From NCBI GenBank assembly GCA_905221605.1, contig CAJNDS010001113.1, forward strand, positions 367,501 through 397,500: 30,000 nt of DNA, read 5' to 3'. Under the pieces are notes generated by a model. It did not search any database and was not told where the DNA came from. It saw nothing but the letters and a program-made list of their open reading frames with translations. Below are positions 8,063 to 16,491 of the stretch, piece after piece. Origin of the DNA: Symbiodinium natans. Its lineage: Eukaryota > Sar > Dinophyceae > Suessiales > Symbiodiniaceae. The number at the start of each line of letters is the position of its first letter. The stretch's first letter is position 1. Position numbers and translations under genes: made by a program.

Positions 8063-8170
8063 GCTCTTGCAAATGGAAAGTGGCTGCAGTGGCCCAACGC
8101 AACAACTACGGGTGTTGCCGACAAAGCCAGCCCTTGGCTGAATCGGCATGCCATCGAGATCCTCATCAGA
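8063..8170 (+). CDS. Candidate exon (108 bp)
   Basis: After AGAGAGCAG| 36 codons are open in phase 0/0 to AGA|GTGTGG, containing ASPWLNRHAIEILIR. The frame continues open on both sides (7970-8296), so the exon limits are soft. No family is recognised. Confidence 0.3.
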
Positions 8171-8264
8171 GTGTGGGTTATGTATAGCCCTACTCCTATA
8201 TCATGGTTGCGAGAGGAGGATGGGTACCATGTGCACGTTCAGAGTGTAGACAACCCCAAACCCC

Positions 8265-8405
8265 AAGCCCTAAACCCTAAACCCTCCAAATTATAAAACC
8301 TAAAACCCTGAACCCCAAACCCTACAAATTATGAAACCGAAGCCCTAAACTCTAAACCCTAACCCCTAGCATATATATATATATATGCCCTACACCCTAA
8401 ACCCT
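8265..8405 (-). repeat. Degenerate CCCTAAA units with TA run
   Basis: CCCTAAA/CCCCAAA units, two CCAAATTATAAAACC-like repeats, and (TA)n at 8370-8387. Confidence 0.75.
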
Positions 8406-8425
8406 ATCCGTGCATGGCCACGCAG

Positions 8426-8505
8426 TTTTGTGCAATGCTGCTGTAGACTATTTCAAGTGTGTGATAGGTGAAGCATGTGCACTGGTTGCTGGTGGCAAAG
8501 GATGA
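8426..8505 (+). CDS. Candidate exon, possibly terminal
   Basis: After CCACGCAG| a frame reads CNAAVDYFKCVIGEACALVA and ends at TGA 8503-8505; an alternative donor G|GTGAAG lies at 8467. Protein-like but unrecognised. Confidence 0.25.
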
Positions 8506-8533
8506 CCAAGACAAGTGCCTCACCGAAAGCCAG

Positions 8534-8622
8534 CAGTTTAGGGTTTAGGGTTTAGGGTTTAGGGTTTAGGGTTTAGGGTTTAGGGTTTAGGGTTTAGGGT
8601 TTAGGGTTTAGGGTGTGGGGTT
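8534..8622 (+). repeat. TTTAGGG array
   Basis: About twelve nearly perfect units. Confidence 0.97.
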
Positions 8623-8828
8623 GTCTACAACCGAGTTAGCAAGTGTAAGCCCGTACGGCTGTCGGTATATTGACCCTGACCCTCAACCCTAAACCCCTAA
8701 AGACCCCAGACCCCTAGAAAACCCCGAAAACCCTGCACCAACGCCTAAACCGCCAAACCCCAAACCCCAAACCCTAGACCCGTAGGCTGGAGGCTTAGAC
8801 CTTAAACGTGGGGAACCAAAACCCAAAA

Positions 8829-8978
8829 CCCAAAACCCTGAACCCTAAACCCTAAACCCTAAACCCTAAACCCTAAACCCTGAACCCTAAACCCTAAACC
8901 CTAAACCCTAAACCCTAAACCCTAAACCCTAAACCCTAAACCCTAAACCCTAAACCCTAAACCCTAAACCCTAAACCC
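8829..8978 (-). repeat. CCCTAAA array (150 bp)
   Basis: About twenty units, two being CCCTGAA. Confidence 0.97.
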
Positions 8979-9005
8979 GAAGCCTCACCCTCAAACTCGG
9001 CTCAG

Positions 9006-9057
9006 GGCACCCGAGCACTCCGAGATGGAGCGCCGTGGCGCAGGCCCCGCCCAGGGG
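9006..9057 (+). CDS. Candidate short exon
   Basis: CGGCTCAG| is followed by 52 bases to GGG|GTTTCC. The phase-1 reading is APEHSEMERRGAGPAQG; another frame is also open. Low confidence. Confidence 0.2.
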
Positions 9058-9082
9058 GTTTCCGGGATTAAGGGTTCTAAGG

Positions 9083-9147
9083 CCCTAAACCCTAAACCCT
9101 AAACCCTGAACCCTTAACCCTAAACCCTAAACCCGAAACCCTAAAGA
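9083..9147 (-). repeat. CCCTAAA array
   Basis: About nine units with variants. Confidence 0.9.
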
Positions 9148-9261
9148 GACATTGTACGGAGCCCTCAGCCAGAAACCCCATAAAGCCTTACAATTTTTCA
9201 TTTTAAGCCCTGCCAGCCGTAGAGCCGCAACCTGAAGCCTATAAACGCTATAAGCCCTAGA

Positions 9262-9372
9262 AGCCGTTCAGGGTTCAGGGTTTAGGCTTAGGGTTTAGGG
9301 CGTAGGGTTAGTTGGGTTTAGGGTTCAGGGTTTAGCGTTTAGGGTTAAACCCTATAAACCCTAAAGGCCCTA
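9262..9372. repeat. TTTAGGG then CCCTAAA, head-to-head
   Basis: TTTAGGG-type units reverse orientation at 9341-9353 (AGGGTTAAACCCT) and continue as CCCTATAAACCCTAAA. Confidence 0.85.
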
Positions 9373-9493
9373 CAAGTTGCCTCCCAACCTTGCAAAGTAC
9401 CTAGCAAGTACCTATACACCCCATAACCCTACCCTACAAGCCCTACAAAACCCTAAACCCCAAGTTGTGCCAAGCCCAGGCCGGTTCTTGCAG

Positions 9494-9586
9494 CCAGAGA
9501 GTCCACCACCCCCGCCGCCGGGCAACGGCCCCGAGACGAGGGGGCCACCACCCCCACCGACAGGGTCACCAGACGCCGGTCTTTGA
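9494..9586 (+). CDS. Candidate proline-rich exon
   Basis: After GGTTCTTGCAG| the frame reads PESPPPPPPGNGPETRG, then a second proline run, ending at TGA 9584-9586. A donor at GCCG|GTCTTT (9579) is possible. A low-complexity linker in an unknown protein. Confidence 0.28.
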   Translation, partial: PESPPPPPPGNGPETRGPPPPPTGSPDAGL

Positions 9587-9587
9587 A

Positions 9588-9900
9588 GGGTTTAGGGTCT
9601 AGGGTTTAGGGTTTCGAGTTTAGGGTGTAGGGTTTTGGGAGCTGGGGGGTTTGGGGTTTGGGTGTAGAGTTTGTCCGGTTCAGGGTTTGGGGTTGAGGGT
9701 TGAGGGTTTAGGGCTGCTCGTGTTTTGGGGTTCGGGGTGGAGGGTTTGAAAGGGGCTTCGGGGTGGTGCAGAGTTTGCAGGGGTGGGGCTGAGGCCGTTA
9801 GGTGAGAGGCTTGGGCTTTAGGTTTTTTGGAGTTAAAGTTTAAGGTTTTAAGGGTTTACGGTTTCTAGGGTTTAGGGTTAGGGTTTAGGGCTTTGGGTAT
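9588..9900 (+). repeat. Degenerate TTTAGGG field
   Basis: TTTAGGG mixed with GGTTTGGGG, GGTTGAGGG and GGGGTTCGGGG over about 300 bp. No gene seen. Confidence 0.8.
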
Positions 9901-9951
9901 ACGACCCTTCAGAAGGCACGTCTCACCCTCACCCCAATTGCCAAGAGAACA

Positions 9952-9975
9952 CCCTAAACCCTAAACCCTCAACCT

Positions 9976-10027
<52 letters not shown>

Positions 10028-10030
10028 AGC

Positions 10031-10076
<46 letters not shown>

Positions 10077-10080
10077 ACCT

Positions 10081-10111
<31 letters not shown>

Positions 10112-10128
10112 ACCCTGAACTGAACCCT
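9952..10128 (-). repeat. CCCTCAA variant array
   Basis: More than twenty units of CCCTCAA, with two CCTTCAA and one GCCTCAA, flanked by standard CCCTAAA. A single-base variant of the telomere unit has been locally homogenised. Confidence 0.95.
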
Positions 10129-10139
10129 AACCCCCCAAG

Positions 10140-10241
10140 GATCGAGGGGCGAGAGGCCCGCCGGGTCCCCCGGGCCCGCCCGGCCCGCCCGGCCCACCCG
10201 CTGGGGTGGAGCTGCTACGCAATGGCAGCTCAGATGCGAAG
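10140..10241 (+). CDS. Candidate collagen-like exon
   Basis: Acceptor CCCCAAG| and donor GCGAAG|GTTAGGGTTTAGGG enclose 34 codons. The frame starts DRGARG, runs through five consecutive GPP triplets, then PAGVELLRNGSSDAK. Gly at every third position is the collagen pattern. The GC-rich 9-bp repeat makes other frames open too, so the frame is likely rather than certain. The donor is part of the telomere-type repeat. Confidence 0.4.
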
Positions 10242-10319
10242 GTTAGGGTTTAGGGTTTAGGGTTTAGGGTTTAGGGTTTAGGGTTTAGGGTTTAGGGTTT
10301 AGGGTTTAGGGTTTAGGGC
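10242..10319 (+). repeat. TTTAGGG array starting at a putative splice donor
   Basis: Eleven near-perfect units beginning GTTAGGGTTTAGGG immediately after the candidate exon. Confidence 0.97.
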
Positions 10320-10330
10320 TCGCTTACTGA

Positions 10331-10655
10331 TCCCTAAACCCAAAACCCTATCAATAAGACAATGAACCCTAAAGCCTAAACCCTGAACCCTGAACCGTGA
10401 ACCTTGAACCCTAAACCTTAAGCCCAAAACCCTAAGGTCCCTCGGCTGTTTTTTTGTTTCTTTTTTATTGTTCTTTTGATCCGGCAGCCCCCCTAAACCC
10501 TACCCTAAACCCTAACCCTGAACCCTGAACCCTAAACCCTAAACCCTAAACCCTAAACCCGAAACCCGAAACCCGAAACCCTAAACCCTAAACCCTAAAC
10601 CCTAAACCCTAAACCCTAAACCCTAAACCCTAAACCCTAAACCCTAAACCCTACA
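10331..10655 (-). repeat. CCCTAAA arrays with CCCGAAA and CCCTGAA variants
   Basis: A degenerate part (10331-10440), a T-rich gap (10440-10490) and a 160-bp array to 10655. Confidence 0.9.
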
Positions 10656-10713
10656 AACCTGTGGTAGACATAGTCAGGGTAAGGCGGAATAGCACTCAAG
10701 GCTGACATATGGC

Positions 10714-10880
10714 CTAGGGTTTAGGGTTTAGGGTTTAGGGTTTATGGCCCGAAACCCTGAACACCAGCATCTTTCTTCAGGGCACACATAGGTTTAGGGT
10801 TTGGGGTTTTGGGTTTAAGGTTTCGGGTTTCGGTTCAGGGTCTGGGTTTAGGGGTTAGAGTTTAGGGTTTCGGGTCAGGG
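10714..10880 (+). repeat. TTTAGGG units, short array plus degenerate tail
   Basis: Clean array 10714-10745 flanked by TATGGCC on both sides (10708 and 10743), then degenerate GGGTTTCGGG-type units from 10793. Confidence 0.8.
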
Positions 10881-11571
10881 CGATGGATGCTCTTATTGTG
10901 ATACATGGGGCTTTTCATGAGTCCTTTCATGCGGTAACTTGTCAATGGTGGATTTCCGGTCCATCTGTTCACTCACTGTATTAATACTGTTATAAGCTCG
11001 CGCATGAATAGTATTGCTGCGAGCGAACTAGTGAACAAGGACAAGCGCTCGAATATCATATCAAAAGGCCCCGTAAAAAAGATAAACGGAATTGACCTGA
11101 AATATACTACTCAGGTCGGGCCCAATAATTCTATCGTGGGGCCTAATAATTGTTGAATTCTTAGGCTTTTTCAAGTACACGCAAACCACACACCATTCGT
11201 GACCAAACGACCAATATAAGTAGTATACAACAAGGGTCTAGTATCTGCTACAGGAATAATATGAATTCTCTCCTATGAATAACAAAAGTACAACTACTCT
11301 CTTTACATTGACCCCTTCATTGCTTGTCGATTTTCAGTATCTTCATGAGCCAATATGACACGTGCAAATCCAGGAGTTCGATTGCACTCTATTGGCTTCG
11401 CTGTGAATCTTTACAAACCTTGGTATCTTATGATAGAACTTTCTATCTTATGAGGCATTCCCTCCACCGGTGCAGGAGACTTCTGCTCCCAAAAGCACCA
11501 ATTAAGGAATAGAATGTGAAACCCAGGAACCAATCCAAAGCAAAACATATCTTACTTTTTGGTATTTTCAG
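10881..11571. other. AT-richer unique sequence, no clear gene
   Basis: About 690 bp without telomere-type repeats. Contains an imperfect hairpin (GTTCACT at 10967 with AGTGAAC at 11030). A 62-codon frame at 11324-11512 looks unremarkable. Probably intron or intergenic. Confidence 0.4.
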
Positions 11572-11662
11572 TGGCGGGACTGCGCCATCCCTTGACAAGC
11601 GCTCAATCGCGGCCGAGAAGTGCCATGCGGCACTCCTTGCATGTTTGCGGCTTAGAGTTCAG
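11572..11662 (+). CDS. Candidate exon upstream of the 12011 gene
   Basis: The polypyrimidine-like ATTTTCAG| acceptor is followed by a frame with SLDKRSIAAEKCHAALLACL, open to CAGG|GTTTAGGG. Ending at 11662 it is in phase 1, matching the next candidate exon at 11790. Strongly protein-like alanine/leucine-rich helix. Confidence 0.4.
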
Positions 11663-11752
11663 GGTTTAGGGTTTAGGGTTTAGGGTTTAGGGTTTAGGGT
11701 TTAGGGTTTAGGGTTTAGGGTTTAGGGTTTAGGGTTTAGGGTTTAGGGTTCG
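11656..11752 (+). repeat. TTTAGGG array
   Basis: Thirteen near-perfect units, starting at the putative donor of the preceding exon. Confidence 0.97.
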
Positions 11753-11789
11753 CCAACGCATGGTACGGCAAGAGCGAGGCATAATGTAG

Positions 11790-11849
11790 CTTCTGCTGAT
11801 TCCTGGAAGCCCATTTTGGTCCGTGGAAATTTGAATGGTCTAGTTGGAG
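11790..11849 (+). CDS. Candidate exon before an introner-like element
   Basis: After AATGTAG| 60 bases read SADSWKPILVRGNLNGLVG in phase 1/1, ending exactly where the introner-like element supplies GGAG|GTTCAGGG. It would join an acceptor CGCCAG| at 12020 to read on as VVDKWQQ. Confidence 0.35.
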
Positions 11850-11982
11850 GTTCAGGGTACTTCTAACACAATGAAATGTGTAGGTGCAACTCACTTATAA
11901 GCCCCATAAGTACCCTGTTAGGGCTATAGTTGGGCCATAAGTGCAGCTATAATTGGGTTGCCAAGTACCCTGAACCTCGAAG
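11846..11982. mobile_element. Introner-like element (family A2)
   Basis: Terminal inverted repeats GAGGTTCAGGGTACTT (11847-11862) and its exact complement (11963-11978). It begins AG|GT at 11850 and ends CGAAG| at 11982. The interior shares CACTTATAAGCCCCATAAGTAC with the copy at 2468. Confidence 0.65.
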
Positions 11983-12010
11983 GACAAGCCTTGTTGGAGC
12001 CTGCAGCGCC

Positions 12011-12386
12011 ATGGCGCCAGTCGTTGACAAGTGGCAGCAAATCAGCGCAGACATCGCGGAGCTGGTTTCACAGAGCGAGGTGCTGCGACTGGTTCGGGAC
12101 ATGGGATACCTGACGGTGATCCGCGAGGATGCTCAGAAGAAATACCTGCTGAACCTCTTCCACACAATGAATGCGAAACAAGAACGCGAAGAAGGATGGA
12201 AGGTAGCAGGCATCTACCTGGATGGATTGGACCAGTTTGTGCAGAAAGCCGTTCATGGACCGCGGACCGTCCCAATAGCAACACAGGCAGAAGCAGAGCG
12301 GACCGTTGAGGAGTATTTCGGTGGCCTGCGCGAAGCCCAACTCGGAGACTACAAGATGTGGGTCCGGAGGCTTGAGATGTTGTTGA
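12011..12386 (+). CDS. Hypothetical protein, main exon
   Basis: The longest convincing coding stretch of the window. From ATG 12011 it reads MAPVVDKWQQISADIAELV, then a mostly helical charged protein with VIREDAQKKYLLNLFHTMNA in the middle and GGLREAQLGDYKMWVRRLEM near the end. Unspliced, it would stop at TGA 12404-12406. A donor A|GTAACT at 12387 in phase 1 joins cleanly to 12496. The start could instead be an acceptor CGCCAG| at 12020, which extends the protein upstream through the exons at 11790 and 11572. I do not recognise the family; no signal peptide or membrane segment is seen. Confidence 0.6.
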
Positions 12387-12406
12387 GTAACTTCGTAGCT
12401 GAATGA

Positions 12407-12462
12407 GTACACTTTCTACACTTTTTGGGATGCTAGAATCCCCTATAGAGCTGAAAGTGTAC
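12407..12462. repeat. Small foldback inside the intron
   Basis: GTACACTTTC (12407-12416) and GAAAGTGTAC (12453-12462) are perfect inverted repeats, 56 bp end to end, lying within the proposed intron 12387-12495. Confidence 0.6.
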
Positions 12463-12495
12463 AGCATTTTGGGGCTTATGAACTCAGCAACTAAG

Positions 12496-12599
12496 GCAAG
12501 GAAAGTGTCGCCAAGCTGACCACGCAGGTGTGGTTGGAGATGATCGACACTGAGGAGCTCGACTGCATTGCGGCGCCCTTGGATTTTGCGCAACCTTAA
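12496..12599 (+). CDS. Hypothetical protein, terminal exon
   Basis: The acceptor CAACTAAG| opens a frame that completes the split Ser codon, then reads KESVAKLTTQVWLEMIDTEE and ends with LDFAQP and TAA at 12597-12599. Joined to 12011-12386 it gives a 159-residue protein. The acidic, helical character matches the first exon. TTTAGGG repeats begin about ten bases downstream. Confidence 0.5.
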
Positions 12600-12607
12600 T
12601 TGAAATC

Positions 12608-12668
12608 CCGTTTAGGGTTTAGGGTTTAGGGTTTCGGGTTTAGGGTTCAGGGGTTTAGGGTTTAGGGC
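12608..12668 (+). repeat. TTTAGGG array
   Basis: Seven or eight units with GGTTTCGGG and GGTTCAGGGG variants. Confidence 0.9.
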
Positions 12669-12972
12669 AACCTTAGAGAGCTTTGCACCTTTGCTTCTCT
12701 TGAGGATAAGCTATCCAAAGACGCCGAAGACGAACAGAATCAACTTTTTGTGTGTTTATGTGTTTAGTGTTGCTACGCCACATGGGAGTCGTCCGCTCAA
12801 GTGAGCGCCTTTTACGCATCAGGTTTGATACTTCGCAGCAGCTAAGTGGTTTCGCGTTTAGGGTTTCGGTTAGAACCACGTGGATGTGGCGAAGCCCATA
12901 TGGCCAGTCCTCTACAGCACAGTCCCTATGTCAAAGAATCCGCGTTGGACCCTGCGTTCTACCCGAGCCCTG
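12669..12972. other. Unique spacer, no convincing gene
   Basis: About 300 bp between TTTAGGG and CCCTAAA arrays. A 77-codon plus frame (12752-12985) and a 68-codon minus frame are open but neither stands out. In the window's usual order this would be intron interior. Confidence 0.4.
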
Positions 12973-13330
12973 GCCTCAACCCTAAACCTTAAACCCTAAA
13001 CCGCAAAAACGCCGAAGCCACAGCAGCCCTTGAAATACTCAAGCCCTAGCCCAAGCCCTTTAGCCCTTAGACTCTAAATATAGAAAAATGCCCAAGCCCT
13101 AGCCCCAGCCCCAACCCTTAAACCCTAAGACCCTAAGACCCTAAGACCCTAAGACCCTAAGACCCTAAGACCCTAAGACCCTAAGACCCTAAGGCCCTAA
13201 GACCTTAAGACCCTAAGACCCTAAGACCCTAAGACCCTAAGACCCTAAGACCCTAAGACCCTAAGACTAAACCCTAAACCCTAAACCCTAAACCCTAAAC
13301 CCTAAACCCTAAACCCTAAACTCACGCAAG
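12973..13330 (-). repeat. CCCTAAGA octamer array within CCCTAAA field
   Basis: From about 13123 to 13266 the unit is the octamer CCCTAAGA (about 18 copies, one CCCTAAGG, one CCTTAAGA). It then reverts to CCCTAAA up to 13321. Confidence 0.95.
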
Positions 13331-13389
13331 CCCTGGCCTAAACCCTAATCCGTAAACGTGCCCCGGCCACCACCCCCCCTCCCCCCCCC

Positions 13390-13520
13390 AGCCCTAAACC
13401 CTAAATCCTCAACCCAAAGCTCTAGACCCTAAACCCTAAACCTTTAAACCCTAAACCCTGGACCCTAAACCCTAAACCCAAAACCCTCAAGCCTCAAGCC
13501 TCAAGCCTCAACCCTAAACC

Positions 13521-13587
<67 letters not shown>

Positions 13588-13770
13588 ACCCTAAACCCTA
13601 AACCCAAACCCTAGACCCTAGACCCTAGACCCTAGACCCTAGACCCTAAACCCTAAACCCTAAACCCTATACCCTAAACCCTAAACCCTAAACCCTAAAC
13701 CCTAAACCCTAAACCCTAAACCCTAAACCCTAAACCCTAAACCCTAAACCCTAAACCCTAAAACCCAAAC
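13390..13770 (-). repeat. CCCTAAA field with CCCTCAA and CCCTAGA blocks
   Basis: Consecutive homogenised blocks: GCCTCAA, CCCTCAA (about 13519-13590), CCCTAGA (about 13608-13646), then CCCTAAA to 13760. Confidence 0.95.
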
Positions 13771-13802
13771 CGCCAGCCTCAAACAGGGGACTGAAAGCAT
13801 GC

Positions 13803-13902
13803 ATAGACTACAGAAGGCCCTAAACCCGAAACCCGAAACCCTAAACCCTAAACCCTAAACCCTAAACCCTAAACCCTAAACCCTGTATAGACTACAGAGG
13901 GC
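13803..13902. repeat. CCCTAAA array flanked by a 16-bp direct repeat
   Basis: ATAGACTACAGAAGGC (13803-13818) and ATAGACTACAGAGGGC (13887-13902) bracket a CCCTAAA/CCCGAAA array (13819-13884). Confidence 0.7.
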
Positions 13903-13924
13903 TTGGCCTTTTTCGTTGTTCCAG

Positions 13925-13984
13925 CTCGCAGCTCGGAGATGCTGAGCTGCCTGAAATTTGTTTTGAGACCTCGTTTTTTAGGGG
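13925..13984 (+). CDS. Candidate short exon
   Basis: After GTTCCAG| (or GCAG| at 13931) the frame reads SEMLSCLKFVLRPRFLG up to GGG|GTTTAGGG at 13985. CCCTAAA lies before and TTTAGGG after. Another frame is open from 13932. Confidence 0.22.
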
Positions 13985-14230
13985 GTTTAGGGTTTAGGGT
14001 TTAGGGTTTAGGGTTTAGGGTTTAGGGTTTAGGGTTTAGGGTTTAGGGTTGAGGGTTTCGGGTTGAGGGTTGAGGGTTTAGGGTTGACGGTTAAGGGTTT
14101 AGGCGTTAGGCTTTGGGGTTTAGGGGGTTTAGGGTTTATGGCTTAGGGTTTATGGGCTCCAGGCTTTGGGGTTTCGGGTTTAGGGGGTTTAGGTTTAGGG
14201 TTCAGGGTTCAAGGTTCAGGGGGTTTAGAG
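13983..14230 (+). repeat. TTTAGGG array with degenerate tail
   Basis: Eleven clean units, then GGTTGAGGG, GGGCTTAGGG and GGTTCAGGG variants. Confidence 0.9.
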
Positions 14231-14356
14231 TGAAAGTGCCGACGTATAGGGGCTAAGCTCCTTCCTGCGCTACAGTCCGGTCATAATACATTTTTAGCGG
14301 ACAGATCGGCGGAGCCAATGAACAGCTAGCCGTTCTTCTTAGCATTCAAGAAACAG

Positions 14357-14489
14357 GCGCCACCTGTCCCAGATGGTCCGATGACAGACCCTCTGGATTC
14401 GACTCTCGATGCATATTCCTGGCACGAAAACCCCCCCAACCCAACCCGGGTTCCAAGATGCACCTTTTGCCTGTGTTATAGGGTAGCGG
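14357..14489 (+). CDS. Candidate exon (133 bp)
   Basis: After AGAAACAG| the frame reads APPVPDGPMTDPLDSTLDAY, then SWHENPPNPTRVPRCTFCLC, to AGCGG|GTTTAGGG. The frame is open upstream to about 14331. A second frame is open too and ends at a TAG near 14479, so the choice is not secure. Confidence 0.3.
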
Positions 14490-14540
14490 GTTTAGGGTTA
14501 GGGTTTAGGGTTTAGGGTTTAGGGTTTAGGGTTTAGGGTG
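14489..14540 (+). repeat. TTTAGGG array starting at a putative donor
   Basis: Six or seven units. Confidence 0.93.
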
Positions 14541-14555
14541 AGGGAATACTTGCAG

Positions 14556-14693
14556 CTTCTCACATGCAAGCCTTGCTGATGCCGCACCGGCACACAAACT
14601 CCCCTCGAATGGAGAGTCCTTTGTGCACTTCAATGGGTGGGCTTCGCACCATTCAGGACAATGGTGGCCAATGCAGAGACACATCACTTGGAG
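14556..14693 (+). CDS. Candidate exon ending at an introner-like element
   Basis: After CTTGCAG| 45 codons are open, including ASLADAAPAHKLPSNGESF and HSGQWWPMQRHITW. It stops in phase 2 at TTGGAG|GTTCATGG, the left end of an introner-like element. The frame resumes in phase after the element at 14793. Tryptophan- and histidine-rich; family unknown. Confidence 0.42.
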
Positions 14694-14792
14694 GTTCATG
14701 GGTACTTACAAGTAGGGTTAAAAGTAGGGTAACCATGGTTATAACCTTTTTTGGGGCACTTATACCCGTATAAGTACTCAAGAACCTTCAAG
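14687..14792. mobile_element. Introner-like element (family A1)
   Basis: The ends CTTGGAGGTTCATGGGTACT(TA) and the near complement at 14771-14792 match at 19 of 22 positions. The interior AGTAGGGTAACCATGGTTAT is shared with the copies at 17212, 20588 and 26746. It runs GT at 14694 to AG at 14792 (99 bp). Confidence 0.68.
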
Positions 14793-14886
14793 AAGTCGCA
14801 AAAACTCCTGCGTGCCCAAGCCGAGTCCAAAAACAGCTAGTGCTGGTGACTGTGCTCCACTCCCCCCCCACCCCCCTTACTGGCTG
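14793..14886 (+). CDS. Candidate exon after the introner-like element
   Basis: Completes the split Arg codon of the preceding exon, then reads SRKNSCVPKPSPKTASAGD with a proline-rich end, to a donor GGCTG|GTCCCC. Basic, Ser/Pro-rich linker-like sequence. The C-rich tract follows directly. Confidence 0.38.
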
Positions 14887-15050
14887 GTCCCCCCCCCCCC
14901 CCTCCCCCCCTCCCCCTCCCCCCTCCCCCCCCTCCCCCCTCCCCCCCCCCCTCCCCCCCCCCTCCCCCCCCGCCCCCCCCCCCCCCCCCTCCCTCCTCCC
15001 CCCCCCCCCTCCCCCCCCCCCCCCCCTCCCCCTCCCCCCCCTCCCCCACC
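14862..15050 (-). repeat. C-rich low-complexity tract (about 190 bp)
   Basis: Runs of 5-17 C separated by single T. Open frames on both strands here are composition artefacts. Confidence 0.97.
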
Positions 15051-15229
15051 TCAACCCTAAACCCTAAAGCCTAACCGGAATCCCCGAAGTCTTATGTGCT
15101 GACCAAGAACCAGGTGCCTTTGTGCGCAGTGAATGAGTGCATTCTGTCGGACCTGCATTGCCCGACTGCTTAGTTTTTGCACGACCTCCTCGCCTTGGCT
15201 TCCCCCTGCCTGAGGATGTAGGGGTTTAC

Positions 15230-15458
15230 CTTAAACCCTCAAACCCTACCCTAAACCCTAAACCCTAAACCCTAAACCCTAAACCCTAAACCCTAAACCC
15301 TAAACCCTAAACCCTAAACCCTAAACCCTAAACCCTAAACCCTAAACCCTAAACCCTAAAAACCCTAAACCCTAACCCTAAACCCTAAACCCTAAACCCT
15401 AAACCTACACCCTACACCCTAACCCTAAACCCTAAACCCTAAACCCAAAACCCTAAAC
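15230..15458 (-). repeat. CCCTAAA array (about 230 bp)
   Basis: About thirty units, mostly perfect, with a few 6- or 9-base irregular units. Confidence 0.97.
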
Positions 15459-15484
15459 TGGGTATGCGACTTGGAACACGGCAG

Positions 15485-15554
15485 GTCAACGTCTTCCGCA
15501 ACAACATTGTCCTCTGCAGCTTCGTGGGTTGTTGGCAACCTCCGGGGGCTGGGG
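15485..15554 (+). CDS. Candidate exon between CCCTAAA and TTTAGGG
   Basis: After CACGGCAG| the frame reads VNVFRNNIVLCSFVGCWQ, then PPGAG, to GGGG|GTTGTAG. It is also open upstream to 15460. Hydrophobic and protein-like; no family recognised. Confidence 0.35.
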
Positions 15555-15567
15555 GTTGTAGTTGGCT

Positions 15568-15670
15568 TTAGGGTTTAGGGTTTAGGGTTTGGGGTTTGGG
15601 GTTTAGGGTATAGGGTTTAGGGTTAGGGGTTTGGGGTTTGGGGTTTGGGGTTTAGGGGTTTAGGGGTTGT
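15568..15670 (+). repeat. TTTAGGG/TTTGGGG array
   Basis: About fourteen units, half being TTTGGGG. Confidence 0.93.
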
Positions 15671-15703
15671 ATATACATATGGGGTCTTACGATATTTACG
15701 ATA

Positions 15704-15803
15704 TTAGGGGTACCTTATTGGGGTCCTTCTTAAACGGGAATCCTACTATTTGGGCTCTTTATTGATTAGGGGTCACGTGTTTTGCGTAAACCCCCAGATC
15801 CTG
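15704..15803. mobile_element. Family B element, copy 2 (degraded)
   Basis: AGGGGTACCTTATTGGGGTCC, GGGAATCCTACTATTTGGG and the right end TTTTGCGTAAACCCCCAG match the element at 883-984. The left inverted repeat is eroded. Confidence 0.5.
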
Positions 15804-16491
15804 AATAGGGTTACCTTATTTTGGGAATCCTATACTGATGATTATATCGTTTTGGGGGAGTATCTTAGGGGTACCCGAACTTTGGGAAATACCCATATCC
15901 ATGTTCATCATTGAGGAGCCCGACGCTAACCCCACAACACGGTATTCAATATTTGGGTTCAGGAGGATGAAACATACTACCGACGACCGGTATATTAAGT
16001 TGCGTTTTGTTTAGCCTGTGTAAAGTAGTGAGAAAGCCGCTACAAGTTGATGTGCAGACTGCACTGTGCTACGAACTACCCAGTTCTCCAGGTTTTCCTC
16101 ACTATCACTACAAATTACTAGACTTTCAAACGGTGTTTTGTGTGGACCGTATCCTCAACTGGTCCGCAGCTACTGGGTCGAGATTTTTGCAGTACCAACC
16201 TGTCTGTTCGAATCGTTCTCCCAATAGCCCTTCGATGTTTTTTGCAACTCATGATCTTCTGCTTTTTGAGAACTCCTCAGTACACATGTCTTGATGCTTC
16301 TTACAGCTGTTACACGCTCTTCCTTCTTCTCTTGAGGTTGCTGGTTTCGCTGCATTTGTTCCGTTCGAGCTCCAGGTCCAGTACCGGCCATTCTCTCACA
16401 AGTGCCATGACAAACCCAGAGTAGGCCCTTACTCCCCCATTTTTCAGGGTTTGGATTCCCTTATCAGCCCCTTTAAATCAAAAACGGTACC
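15804..16491. other. Unique sequence upstream of the 16492 gene
   Basis: Free of telomere repeats. Overlapping plus frames of 94-95 codons (16007-16294, 16140-16424) are open and may hide exons, but neither has clear protein character. Putative upstream exons or intron. Confidence 0.35.

Noticed and set aside
8371-8388. TA run as a TATA-box promoter
   Set aside because: It is a microsatellite inside degenerate CCCTAAA repeats, and dinoflagellate promoters are not known to depend on a TATA box.
10967-11036. GTTCACT...AGTGAAC hairpin as a mobile element
   Set aside because: The stem is short and broken, and no flanking duplication or second copy was seen.
12042-12593. Minus-strand frames of 114 and 183 codons opposite the best gene
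   Set aside because: Antisense shadows of the plus-strand exon; the plus frame has better composition and a consistent intron.
14788-15067. Several 70-88 codon open frames on both strands (Pro/Ser/Leu or Gly/Glu rich)
   Set aside because: They are products of the C-rich tract, which cannot contain stops in most frames.
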